The position numbers were made by a program, and so were the translations under genes. DNA of 64,000 nucleotides, from assembly GCA_030848705.1 (NCBI GenBank), contig CM061238.1:29356655-29420654 (forward strand). The letters are read 5' to 3'. This DNA comes from Heracleum sosnowskyi. Its lineage: Eukaryota; Streptophyta; Magnoliopsida; Apiales; Apiaceae. Shown here piece after piece: positions 55,440-64,000 of this stretch (position 1 is its first letter; the number at the start of each line of letters is the position of its first letter). The notes under the pieces are model-generated. The model did no database searches and was not told the origin of the DNA. It saw only the letters and a program-made list of their open reading frames with translations.

Positions 55440-56072
55440 CGAACTCCATTCGGTCCAGGAATGAGAGAGCAAAATAATTGCGGACAAAGCTCGAGGCGGA
55501 TTGAAAAATGACAATTGGGAACAGAAATAGCACTCTCTCGATCATGAAGTGGCTAATAACCATCGGTATTCTGGATGATATTTTCTTAAAAATCAAGATA
55601 TACAAAAATTTATTGTTGAAATTTCAATATGTATATAAAGATCATGTATATATACGAAAATCTAATTTCAAAAATGTAAAGCATAGTAAATCACCTCAAA
55701 TATGTAAAAATAAATCTAATTTCTGAATTTCGTCAAACTCCTGGCATTTAAAATTAGACAAACTTTGGAGTGCAGTTGCCAAAACTGAACAATTTTTGCC
55801 TCCAGAGTCCAGATGCATGTCTCTGTGCTCATATTTATTTTAATTGTTTTATTTTAAAATAAGAACAAAATGAAGTGAATTTATGCTGTTGTAAGTGTTT
55901 TCCTTGCTTAAACAGTGTCTATTTGCATAGCTTTCCATGTTACTTCCTCTCACAAACATGTGGATACACCCTATAATTCTCCTATATAACAACTATTTTC
56001 ATAACTCTGAATCAAACATCTTCTATTCCAACACCAAATTCACTTCTACGTACACACTTACAAATTACAATT
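55440..56072 (+). promoter_or_regulatory. Upstream region of CASPL copy 3
   Basis: Noncoding. A TATA box (TATATAA, about 55984-55990) lies about 85 bp before the start codon at 56073. Confidence 0.5.
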
Positions 56073-56892
56073 ATGGCTTCAAGAGGAAACCAAGAATCAA
56101 AACCAACAGAGCTCAAACTGGCCAATATGGGCAATGCATCAGTAAGATACATGAGGATTGAAGTGATACTAAGATCAGTATTATTTACAGCCACCTTAAC
56201 TTCTGTAATGGCACTAGTTACCAGTAAGCAAACGGAGTTGATTCCGATTCCGTTCCCTCCTTATGGCTCTCCAAAGTCAGCTAAATTCTCTGATATATAT
56301 ACCAGCCTTTATGTAAGTTGCTTTCTTTGTATGTGTCGATGTCTTTTCGAGATTAGAGAAAATGGAATGAATTTCGAACGTAAATAGTATATTAGATTGC
56401 AAAGATTATTATTTACTAACCGAATGCTGTCATGATTTACAGATACTCATTAGCAGTACTCTCACTGGCTTGCCTATACAGCATAATCACTACACTCTTA
56501 TGCTTCGCTGCTCTCATGAGGCGATCTGGTAGCTCCAGAAAATTTATGTCATGTGTTGTTGTAATTGACGTGGTATGCTCTATCCCTCGTCTCTATACGA
56601 TCAGTAAATAAAATGGCTAAATGTTAATAATGCAACTAAAATTATTTATACGATGCAGCTGCTACTGGGAATTATAGCTTCAGCAACAGGAGTAGCAGGT
56701 GAAGTCGCGTACCTGGGACTCAAAGGAAACTCAAATGTAGGATGGCACAAGATCTGCAATGTCTACGATTCCTACTGTCGACACATTGGAATCTCAGTTC
56801 TATCCTCTTTGTTCACCTCCATTGTGTTATCAATTCTGATTGTGTTCTACATTGTTACCCTTTCACGGACCAGAAACAACAGTCTTTGCTGA
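56073..56892 (+). pseudogene. CASP-like protein, CASPL1D type, copy 3, exon 1 phase broken
   Basis: Exons 56073-56312, 56443-56572 and 56659-56892 match the other two copies. Exon 1 encodes VILRSVLFTATLTSVMALV and SKQTELIPIPFPPYG; exon 3 encodes [20 protein letters not shown] and [14 protein letters not shown], close to the CASPL1D consensus. Exon 1 is four bases longer than in copies 1 and 2 before the donor, within GATATATATACC. Splicing at the conserved sites therefore shifts exon 2 and meets a stop at its TGG-TAG. Everything else is intact, so this may be a very recent defect, a polymorphism or a sequence error in an AT run. Confidence 0.7.
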
Positions 56893-57475
56893 CATTTGAA
56901 CTTCACGACCCTGATTGAGATAATACTAGCACTCTCTGTTTCTGTACTTCAGTTGTACACTTCAGTTGCATTTATCGCTCAAATTGCAAATCGTTCTAGC
57001 TTTTTCATTAATTAATTAAAAATTGTCGTGGCATTTTTAAAATGCCGCTCACACATGCACAAATGTTTGCCAGTTGAATTAGTAGTAGCCTTCCATAGAA
57101 TATACTACTATATGTATATCCAGTCAAATTCGACATCGGAATATAAAATTTCGAAAGGTTTCTAACTGCAGCTGGCAAAACTGAAGGCTGGTATATATTA
57201 TAATTTTAATATTACTTATAAATAAGAATTTATGTTGTGGCAAATGTGTTTGTTGTTTAAACAGTGTGTTAATTTGGTAACACTTTCCATGTTACTTCCG
57301 CAGGAATACCTTTTCCTACGCCCTTACATTATCCTGGTTATCCTGTGTAAGAACTGTTAGCATAGCTCCAGATCAAATATGTTCTGCATCAACACTAACA
57401 CACACATATCACATATGTAAATACTTGATCGTACTTACATGGTTTTAACCAAGTTCAAAAGCTCATCAGCAAGAA
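56893..57475. other. Intergenic DNA after CASPL copy 3
   Basis: No gene recognised. The phrase GTAAGTGTTTTCCTTGCTTAAACAGTGT upstream of copy 3 (about 55890) recurs in altered form near 57235-57270, suggesting remnants of a further duplicated CASPL 5' flank. Confidence 0.4.
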
Positions 57476-59290
57476 GTTCAACAACAAGAAGTTCAACAGA
57501 CATCTAAAAGGTCTTTAATGTCTGGCAACCAAGACCGAGTTCATCTTGAATTTCTCTGGAGCAGTTAATTTTCACCTAAGAATTCCATTATCCTTGTGAT
57601 CAACGAACGAAGTAACACCGAGTTCGAGATATGCAATCATCGCATCCAGAATAAACTTCCTTATTCAGCTTAACACAAATTACTAGCATTGATAAACTAG
57701 AGACGATCTCAGAATTTAATGGTGAACTATATCAAGTAACAAACATAAGAGGCATGCAGATTCAGCCGACCTAGCTATCATGTAAAACTGGCCAATCAGC
57801 ATAAAAAAAACATGCCTCAAAGTTTTGTTTGAGCAGGTTATGACTTGTGACTTTTAGCTATAAACATAAATTTCTATCAAGTTTAAGCTCATCGAAGCTT
57901 TAACTTTGAGGGACACAATGTAAATCTAACAGTCCCCAATTGCATATAAAAATTTGGTTCAAAAAGCATAAACATAATCAATTAAGAGTCAACACTGAAT
58001 TGGCTACTTGTTGAACTAAGAGTTACAACCAATAGTATTTCTTAGATGCAGCTACATCACTCAAATATATATTTCTATAACGATTTTAACTAAGTAAAAA
58101 CTTTACTGCAATATATGCGGTTCTTCAAGGGTTCACCTTTGAAATAGGTACTTGGAAGGACGTGAGGAGAATCCCATGTTAAACGTTTATAGGGATTTCA
58201 GATTCCAAGGCATCGAAGAAACATTGTTCCTAAATATTGGGAGGTTTTGACTATATAACTCAAAATTCCTAGTTTCATTGGGAACATAATCCTAGTTTCA
58301 TCTTAAAGATGGAAACCAAAAATTATACAGAGAAAAGCTCTTTAAGTTTTGCTCCAAGAGACAGGAATGTTCTTATTAGTAAAGAATAATAATGACTAAA
58401 TTAAATACTTCAAACACTCAGATACTCGAGGAACCACGTTCCTTATGAAATCTAAGGCAACTGGCAACAATGACCTGTTGTTAAAAAATTAACTTCACTC
58501 ATAACAGAAATTTTGTGGATGAACGATGTCTTTTAAGTTTAACTAACTACTACAACTATAATTGATATATTTTCTCCATCAGTTCTGTCGACTGGCTTGA
58601 AAAGGTCCAAACAGAACTATTTTGTGGGACAAGAGTATTATATTTCTTAATCCTGGAGACTAATATTCTGGCTCTGTTCCTAGCTCAAGTGATAAACAAC
58701 AATAAGTTCAAGAGACGTCTACAAGGTCTTTAAGGTCTGGCAACCAAGACAGAGTCCATATTGATTTCTCTAAAGTCTAAAGCAACTAGTTCACCTAAGA
58801 ATCCCATTATCTTTGCTGATCAGTAAACTAAGTAGCACCAAGTTCAACAAATGCAATTAGAGCATGTGGCATAAACTTTCTTATTCAGCTTAATACAAGC
58901 TACTGTACTGGAATTGTATAAACTAGAGGCGGTCTGAAAATTCAATAGTAAACAATATCAAGTAACAAGTCACAAGGTGTGCAATTTCAGCTAATCTAGC
59001 TAGCAAGTAAAACTGGCGAATCAGCAAAAGTAGGCCTTTATGTTTTGTTTGAGAGGGTTGTGACCTATAGGAAGCTGAAGATATGTTCCATCAAGTTAAA
59101 GTTGCTCTAGGCTTGGACTTTGATTTTTGGGGGACACAAATATAAATATAACAGAGAAACTTTAAACCAAAACCGTCATCAGTTAAATTTAGAAGTTTCA
59201 TTCAGAAAGCATGATCATAATTTACTTTAGAGCATCAGCATAGAATCAGAAGCTAACTACGAATCACATATAATTAAAAAAGTATTTCTG
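57476..59290. repeat. Diverged tandem duplication of noncoding DNA, about 580-bp units
   Basis: 57476-58060 and 58703-59290 align along their length with many changes, sharing AAGGTCTTTAA, GTCTGGCAACCAAGAC, TTCACCTAAGAAT and CTTATTCAGCTTAA. No reading frame is open in either. They lie on the 3' side of the DVR gene. Confidence 0.75.
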
Positions 59291-59576
59291 ATGCAACTGA
59301 AAACTCTCAACTATAACTTGATAGTGATCTTAACCAAGTAAAGTTGTTCAAGCAAAGTTGGTTAATCATGGAAATAAAATTAAGCACGTAATTGTTTTCC
59401 AGATAAATGTTGTAGTTTCAACTTTCAAATACACTCACTTTTTACATAAAGTATTCATTTTCTGTTTGCAGTTCTTACCAATATCAGTTACTAGATTAGA
59501 AAACTGCATACCTTAGAAGGCACCGATGTACAACTTACAAAACCAGAAGTATTAAATCTTTAAATGAATATGACAT

Positions 59577-60869
59577 TTAGAAAATTGTTTGCTCCCCTAA
59601 TTCTTGACCGGCCATTCCTTCTCTTAGTACTCTCTCAAAGAATTCTTCCAGTGTGTCTTTGCCGTAACTTGGTGTTTTGTCAGCATTGTACTCTCCAGTC
59701 TCAGGATCCAAAATCAACATGCTTTCAGCGGCATAATACCTTCCAATCTTCCCAAACTCAGCCACATCTTCCATTGCAGGAAATACCTTGACAAGGAAAT
59801 CAAGAACGCCAATAGCAAAATCCATTACCTCAATCGGCACTTTAATAAAATTAGGCTTCTTTCCAACAAGCCTAAACAACATCTCTCCTTGCTCTAATGG
59901 TGTCAACGCCTTCCCAGGCCCACCAATCGGCAAAACCTTGTTAATCTTATCTTCACTCAACACACAATCCGAAATAAACGAAGCCAAATCCGACTCACTC
60001 ATCGGCTTACAAGCACACAACTTCCCATCTCCAAACATCACATAAGGCTTCCCATCTTTCACCAACTCAACCTGTCCTCCCAAACTCTTAAAAAAAGCAG
60101 TCGGCCTAACAATGCTATACGTAAACCCACTATCCCCTTCCGCTTCTTTCATCAACTCAGCCTCAAACTTTAACTTTGCACGCTGAAATTCAAGAAGCGG
60201 TTTCTGCACACAAATTGCAGACAACAACACAAAATGTGAAGCACCATACTTCTTACCAGCAACTAAACTATTCTTCGTCGCCTCATAATCAATTTTCCAA
60301 GAATCTTTCACACCACCGGAACGACTAGCAAGACACGAAACAACTACATCAATCTCAACACCTAAATTCTCCAAACTTTTCTCCAAAGAATCCAAACTAG
60401 TAACATCTGAAAAACACACATTAGCACCACTCAAATTCTGCAAAGTCTCCTCTTTACTATTTTTACCCTTAATTCCACTCCTCTCTCTTGAAACAGCAAT
60501 AATATTAAACCCTCTTTTAATCAGTTCTTGAACTACAAATTTCCCAATATAACCAGTGGACCCCACAACAAGAACATTAATATCTCTAGGATTCTTGGTC
60601 CTAAATGAAGTTTCAACAACTGGGCTTATTGAATTTTTAATGGGCTTAAGCTTAACACTATCAAGTTCAGATCTTTTTAACAAATTCAAAGAAAATGAAG
60701 CAAATGGTGTTGATTCAACAACTGGGCTTATTGAATTTTTAATGGGCTTGAGCTTAATTCTATCAAGTTCACATCTTTTTAACAAATTTAAAGAAAATGA
60801 AGCAAATGGTGTTGATTTTACCTGAATGTGGCTGATGAAATGTGAAGTGAAGGGGGTGTGTATTGACAT
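59577..60869 (-). CDS. DVR: Divinyl chlorophyllide a 8-vinyl-reductase, chloroplastic
   Basis: Reduces the 8-vinyl group of divinyl (proto)chlorophyllide to ethyl with NADPH, giving monovinyl chlorophyll precursors in the plastid. One intronless 430-residue frame, ATG at 60869. Residues 1-90 are a Ser/Thr/Lys-rich transit peptide that contains a 34-residue tandem duplication (19-52 and 53-86, unit start [14 protein letters not shown]). An atypical SDR Rossmann fold follows: [16 protein letters not shown] with glycines 103, 106 and 109, then the family motifs [43 protein letters not shown] and [16 protein letters not shown]. The C-terminus ([28 protein letters not shown]) matches plant DVR. 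No defect visible. The duplication makes it slightly longer than usual. Confidence 0.93.
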   Translation of the reverse strand: MSIHTPFTSHFISHIQVKSTPFASFSLNLLKRCELDRIKLKPIKNSISPVVESTPFASFSLNLLKRSELDSVKLKPIKNSISPVVETSFRTKNPRDINVLVVGSTGYIGKFVVQELIKRGFNIIAVSRERSGIKGKNSKEETLQNLSGANVCFSDVTSLDSLEKSLENLGVEIDVVVSCLASRSGGVKDSWKIDYEATKNSLVAGKKYGASHFVLLSAICVQKPLLEFQRAKLKFEAELMKEAEGDSGFTYSIVRPTAFFKSLGGQVELVKDGKPYVMFGDGKLCACKPMSESDLASFISDCVLSEDKINKVLPIGGPGKALTPLEQGEMLFRLVGKKPNFIKVPIEVMDFAIGVLDFLVKVFPAMEDVAEFGKIGRYYAAESMLILDPETGEYNADKTPSYGKDTLEEFFERVLREGMAGQELGEQTIF

Positions 60870-61097
60870 TTTGCAGATGTTTTATAAAGATTGAGGTTTG
60901 GGAAACAGGGTGTTGTGAAGTAGATGAAACTGAGGTGTTTCATGGTCTTTTGAGGATGTAGTGACACACAATCTAGATTGAACGGCTCACATTGTCACAA
61001 AATCTCAAAATAAAATTAATGTGTCTTTTCTTCTTTTTTTTCACTTTTTTTAGTTAATTAAAGATTATGGTTTTCTTTGTTTACATTTTAGGGTAAG
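60870..61097 (-). promoter_or_regulatory. DVR upstream region
   Basis: TATAAAG (minus strand of CTTTATA, about 60881-60887) lies close to the start codon, and poly-T/A runs follow. It is very near the ATG for a TATA box, so its role is uncertain. Confidence 0.35.
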
Positions 61098-61352
61098 GTT
61101 AACCACAGCCCTTATGGTTAAGAGTATTAAAATTTCCAAAATTATATGTAAGTTGTCATAAACACACTAATTTGATTTCCATAAATACATTTTTCTTTAA
61201 AATCATTTTCATTACTGCAATCAATTTCTTGAAAATATGATAATCAATATTTTTATTTTTGAAAAGTTTGAGTTATATTAAATACTTAAACATGGAAAAG
61301 TTAAAAGAATTTAATGCTTAAAAACAACCCTAAGGGCTGTGCTGTGGTTAAC
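61098..61352. mobile_element. MITE with GTTAACCACAGC inverted ends, about 255 bp
   Basis: The left end GGTTAACCACAGCCCTTATGG is matched in inverse orientation by the right end (AACCCTAAGGGCTGTGCTGTGG). The interior is AT-rich and noncoding. I could not settle the target duplication, so the superfamily is open. Confidence 0.6.
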
Positions 61353-62042
61353 ATTTCTATTCATTTTATTAAGGAGAAGATACAAAAAAGAAATTATAGT
61401 CGATAACAAAATTACTAATAAAAAAAAGCATACAAGTTTAGGAAGCTTTATAGGATTAATAACATTATTTTACTCAAAATAAAAAAACTCAGGGACACTG
61501 TTAATAAATAAACGGTAGAAAAATATATTACGGATACCTAACTCTCTTAAAGGCCAGTTCACAAAATTCATGTTATTTTTATTCATATTGATTTTTATTC
61601 AGAGGTCTCGGATGATTATCACTTTGAGATTATTAGATGAATTCTTTGTTCCGAGTTCACTGCTCTTCCTAACTTAACTGATAGAAGTAGATAAAGAACT
61701 TGGGAAACATAAAGAACTTTTTCATTGTATTGTCGTAGATATTCATAGTAGAGTCAGGTTCTCCGCCTTGCTTACTTCTGGAGCTAACTGTTTGCCTATT
61801 TCTCTGCATTCCTTTCTATAATTATAATTGGACATGTTGTGCGACTCATAGTGGTTGTTGTTTGTTCAGTGACATTGTAAGATAACTAACACTTTTTAGC
61901 CATGATGATGTTGTCCCCTTTGGGAGCTCTTTATGTTTCTTTTGCTTAATATACAAAAATGGTTAAATATCAAATTGGTGCGGAGGTTAACGGGGTCTCG
62001 GTTGAATTACTTAAATCATAATAAATATCAAATTGATAACTT
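61353..62042. other. Intergenic DNA
   Basis: No gene, RNA or notable repeat recognised. Confidence 0.4.
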
Positions 62043-62355
62043 TAAATATGTGATCGAGAAGTAAAACAAATTTTTATTGAGTTGTATACATTTTTCTTCA
62101 ATACCACCATAACTAAATGAAAAGTCATGCATTCTAGTATTTTAGATAATATATTCATATTTTTTAAAAATTATTTACTATTTATTTTTAATTAAATCAA
62201 AGAAAATAACTATAAAATTTAAAAATAAAAATTTAAAAATCTGAATATATTATCTAAAATACTAGAATGCATGACTTTTCATTTGGTTATGATGGCATTG
62301 AAGAAAAATGTATACAACTCAATAAAAATTATTTTATTTCTCGATCACATATTTA
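62043..62355. repeat. Fold-back element with arms of about 120 bp
   Basis: The left arm begins TAAATATGTGATCGAGAA and the right arm ends TTCTCGATCACATATTTA. The arms match for about 120 bp, including TGCATTCTAGTATTTTAGATAAT, around an AT-rich loop of about 80 bp. It may be a fold-back MITE. The transcript would form a long hairpin. Confidence 0.75.
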
Positions 62356-62793
62356 GTAGTTGTAGATCAGTTTTTTCAAGTGACTCTTTTGTTATTTTCT
62401 TTATAGTCCAAATTGGAAAAAAGTTTTCCTATATTTTTGTGCAGAAACACAATTCATCTTTTGAAATATTATTACTGAAAACAGAGATCTTTATGGGTCT
62501 TAAATTGCACAAAGACTCAAGGCTAAGACACACACCATCTGTGTAGTATTAATAACTAGAAATGTTCTGTTAAAGTTTCACATGGATCTAGACATTTATG
62601 TGGATGCAATATGTCGATCAGTCCTTCAAGTACAGAATACGTACTATGCCTCCCCTATTCCTTATCTATGTCTTGGATATCTGATGCATGTATTAGTCTC
62701 CGCTTTTTATTTCAATCTATTATCTGCGACTCAACTTCGTTACATTCTAAATACTCGATAGTATTAACTCAACAATCATTTTTCCTGATACAG
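62356..62793. other. Intergenic DNA upstream of orphan exon
   Basis: No supported gene. It ends in a pyrimidine-rich TTTTTCCTGATACAG that could be a 3' splice site. Confidence 0.35.
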
Positions 62794-63083
62794 AGGCGTC
62801 ACCTAATCACCCCGCAAACGCAAAGAGCAAGAGTGAGAAATTTCCACCTCCTCACCAGGATGCAACCCTCGGTTATCCGTTGGGTTCTTCACATAGCATA
62901 AATCCAACCTTTGATCCTCCTGATGTTCCATTCAGTTCCATGAATTTCTCGTACGCAAAAGCACCCATGCAAACTTGGTCCGGCCCATTGCAGGATCCTG
63001 CTGGTGGTGGAGACTCAAGGAGATCTAAGCCATCAAAGAAAGATTCTCAGAGAAGTAGAAGTTCTGCTCGGACAAGACAATAG
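62794..63083 (+). pseudogene. Orphan last-exon fragment, possibly of a protein kinase
   Basis: Frame open from the putative acceptor at 62793 to TAG 63083, about 96 codons, reading through PNHPANAKSKSEKFPPPHQD, FSYAKAPMQTWSGPL and a basic tail KPSKKDSQRSRSSARTR. Codon-like composition and the preceding acceptor suggest a real exon. A SGPL motif before a short tail occurs in C-terminal regions of some plant CDK-like Ser/Thr kinases, so that is my best guess, weakly held. No upstream exons are visible in the preceding 1.8 kb on this strand, so it is probably a displaced fragment. Confidence 0.4.
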
Positions 63084-63414
63084 AGAACAAATGTACTTTT
63101 CGTCTCACTTTGACTTGTAAAAGTCAATGGACAGCGATACTAAACCCATACAAATTTTGATTAGTTGTACTTACAATATTCAAAGTCGACAAAACTTATT
63201 ACTTAAATCAATTAAAATAAATAGAGTTCAAACAGATGGAGTTAATATTAAATTAACATTCATTCATAATTAGGATTAGATTACTTGTATGTTTTTTAAT
63301 CAAATTCGAAATATATCTGATAAAAATTCCAATTACAATTATATTTCAGTTTAGTTTTTTACTTGTTGGTCAATTACTAATGCAAATCGGTTTTGTTTGT
63401 TAATAATCCCTTCT
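63084..63414. other. Intergenic DNA before repeat-rich ORF
   Basis: AT-rich, no gene seen; acts as upstream region for the ORF starting at 63472. Confidence 0.4.
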
Positions 63415-63422
63415 TATAAATA
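63415..63422 (+). promoter_or_regulatory. TATA box upstream of repeat-rich ORF
   Basis: TATAAATA, 50 bp before the ATG at 63472, a typical plant TATA box position for a gene with a short leader. Confidence 0.55.
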
Positions 63423-63471
63423 CACAGACTATTCAGATATACTTCAACTTTTTCTACTCCAACTTTTTCTA

Positions 63472-64000
63472 ATGGCTAGAAGATCAGCATCTCAAAGTGC
63501 TTCTTCATCAAGAGCTTGCTATACATCGAGACCGTCATCAAGAACTTGTGCTTCTTCATCAAGATCCAGACCGTCATCAAGAACTTGTGCTTCTTCATCA
63601 AGATCGAGGCCGTCATCAAGAACTTGTTATACATCAACTCATGATTATAAATCAAAACATAACTCTACCGTTCAGTGTGTTTCAGTCTCCAAAATAAACA
63701 AGTATCTCCGTGATACTGTTAAGATCATGTACAATGATGTACGACTTCATCTTTCTCAATTTATTATTCGATGCCTAGAAGATCGAGATTTCGACATGCC
63801 TGATCATCGAAAAAAAGCGAGTGATCATCAAGACAAAGTTATTGTTAAATCAAAGCCTAACTTGAGCTACAACGTGCATGATCATCAAGACAAAGTTGTT
63901 AAATCAAAGACTAACTTGAGCAACAACGTGCATGATCATCAAGACAAAGTTGTTGTTAAATCCATGCCTAGTTTCAGCTATCGATGTTATCCATTCTCGC
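63472..64000 (+). CDS. Ser/Arg-rich, repeat-containing protein, 3' end outside window
   Basis: Open from ATG 63472 to the window edge (176 codons, no stop). Residues about 10-53 hold three copies of a 13-residue unit of the type RPSSRTCASSSRS. A non-repetitive middle (KINKYLRDTVKIMYNDVRLHL, IIRCLEDRDFDMPDH) could fold as helices. From about residue 115 come three copies of an 18-20-residue unit of the type HDHQDKVVVKSKPNLS followed by an N-V or Y-R end. No signal peptide, no known family. A consensus TATA box and a frame kept across repeats favour a real gene. Downstream sequence is needed for the full product. Confidence 0.55.
   Translation, partial: MARRSASQSASSSRACYTSRPSSRTCASSSRSRPSSRTCASSSRSRPSSRTCYTSTHDYKSKHNSTVQCVSVSKINKYLRDTVKIMYNDVRLHLSQFIIRCLEDRDFDMPDHRKKASDHQDKVIVKSKPNLSYNVHDHQDKVVKSKTNLSNNVHDHQDKVVVKSMPSFSYRCYPFS

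Noticed and set aside
1..64000. CRISPR array, bacterial operon or prophage
   Set aside because: Introns, LTR elements, plant transposons and plastid-targeted enzyme show plant nuclear DNA; the direct repeats found have no regular spacer pattern.

Overview
The window is nuclear DNA from a flowering plant, probably a eudicot. It carries an Arabidopsis-type telomere motif (AAACCCT), a chlorophyll-biosynthesis gene with a plastid transit peptide, three CASP-like membrane protein genes, Tat-type Gypsy and very long Copia LTR retrotransposons, a CACTA transposon, Helitron-like ends and several MITEs. Host genes are split by GT-AG introns. I could not fix the family or species from sequence alone.

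Layout. 1-9455: 3' part of a decayed Tat-lineage Gypsy element (gag, protease, RT, RNase H, second RNase H, integrase), then an antisense spliced ORF, a GGTCGA-rich array and the 3' LTR. 9553-10155: hAT-type MITE with a perfect 8-bp target duplication. 10408-22298: apparently complete 11.9-kb CACTA transposon (TSD TTC) with two divergent, intact-looking genes: a three-exon TNP2-type transposase (minus) and an eleven-exon gene with a Transposase_24-like part and a C-terminal Ulp1/C48 cysteine protease with all catalytic residues (plus). Between them lie a 60-bp satellite rich in W-box cores, a telomere-like block and a long pyrimidine tract. 22633-23170: left end of a second CACTA copy. About 25260-41352: nested stack, with a 14.2-kb Copia element (25439-39643, minus strand) in a Stowaway MITE, itself in a Helitron-like sequence. 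41353-46800: AT-rich Helitron-like debris with a broken RPA-like gene.

47149-56892: tandem cluster of three CASPL1D-like genes. The first looks intact. The second carries a Tourist MITE in intron 1 and a truncated hAT element in exon 3. The third has a 4-nt expansion that breaks the splice phase. Between the second and third lies a fragment of an endogenous caulimovirus-like pararetrovirus (movement protein, aphid-transmission-factor-like and virion-associated-protein-like ORFs) bracketed by about 190-bp direct repeats. 59577-60869 (minus) is an intact divinyl reductase gene (DVR) whose transit peptide holds a 34-residue tandem duplication. The right edge carries an orphan exon-like fragment and the start of a repeat-rich, Ser/Arg-rich ORF that runs off the window.

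Most of the coding capacity belongs to transposable elements. The host genes supported here are the CASPL cluster, DVR and probably the ORF starting at 63472. The least ordinary structures are the CACTA divergent-promoter satellite and its protease gene, and the Copia element with a 1576-residue ORF after pol and an unusual density of TGACAG/CTGTCA motifs.
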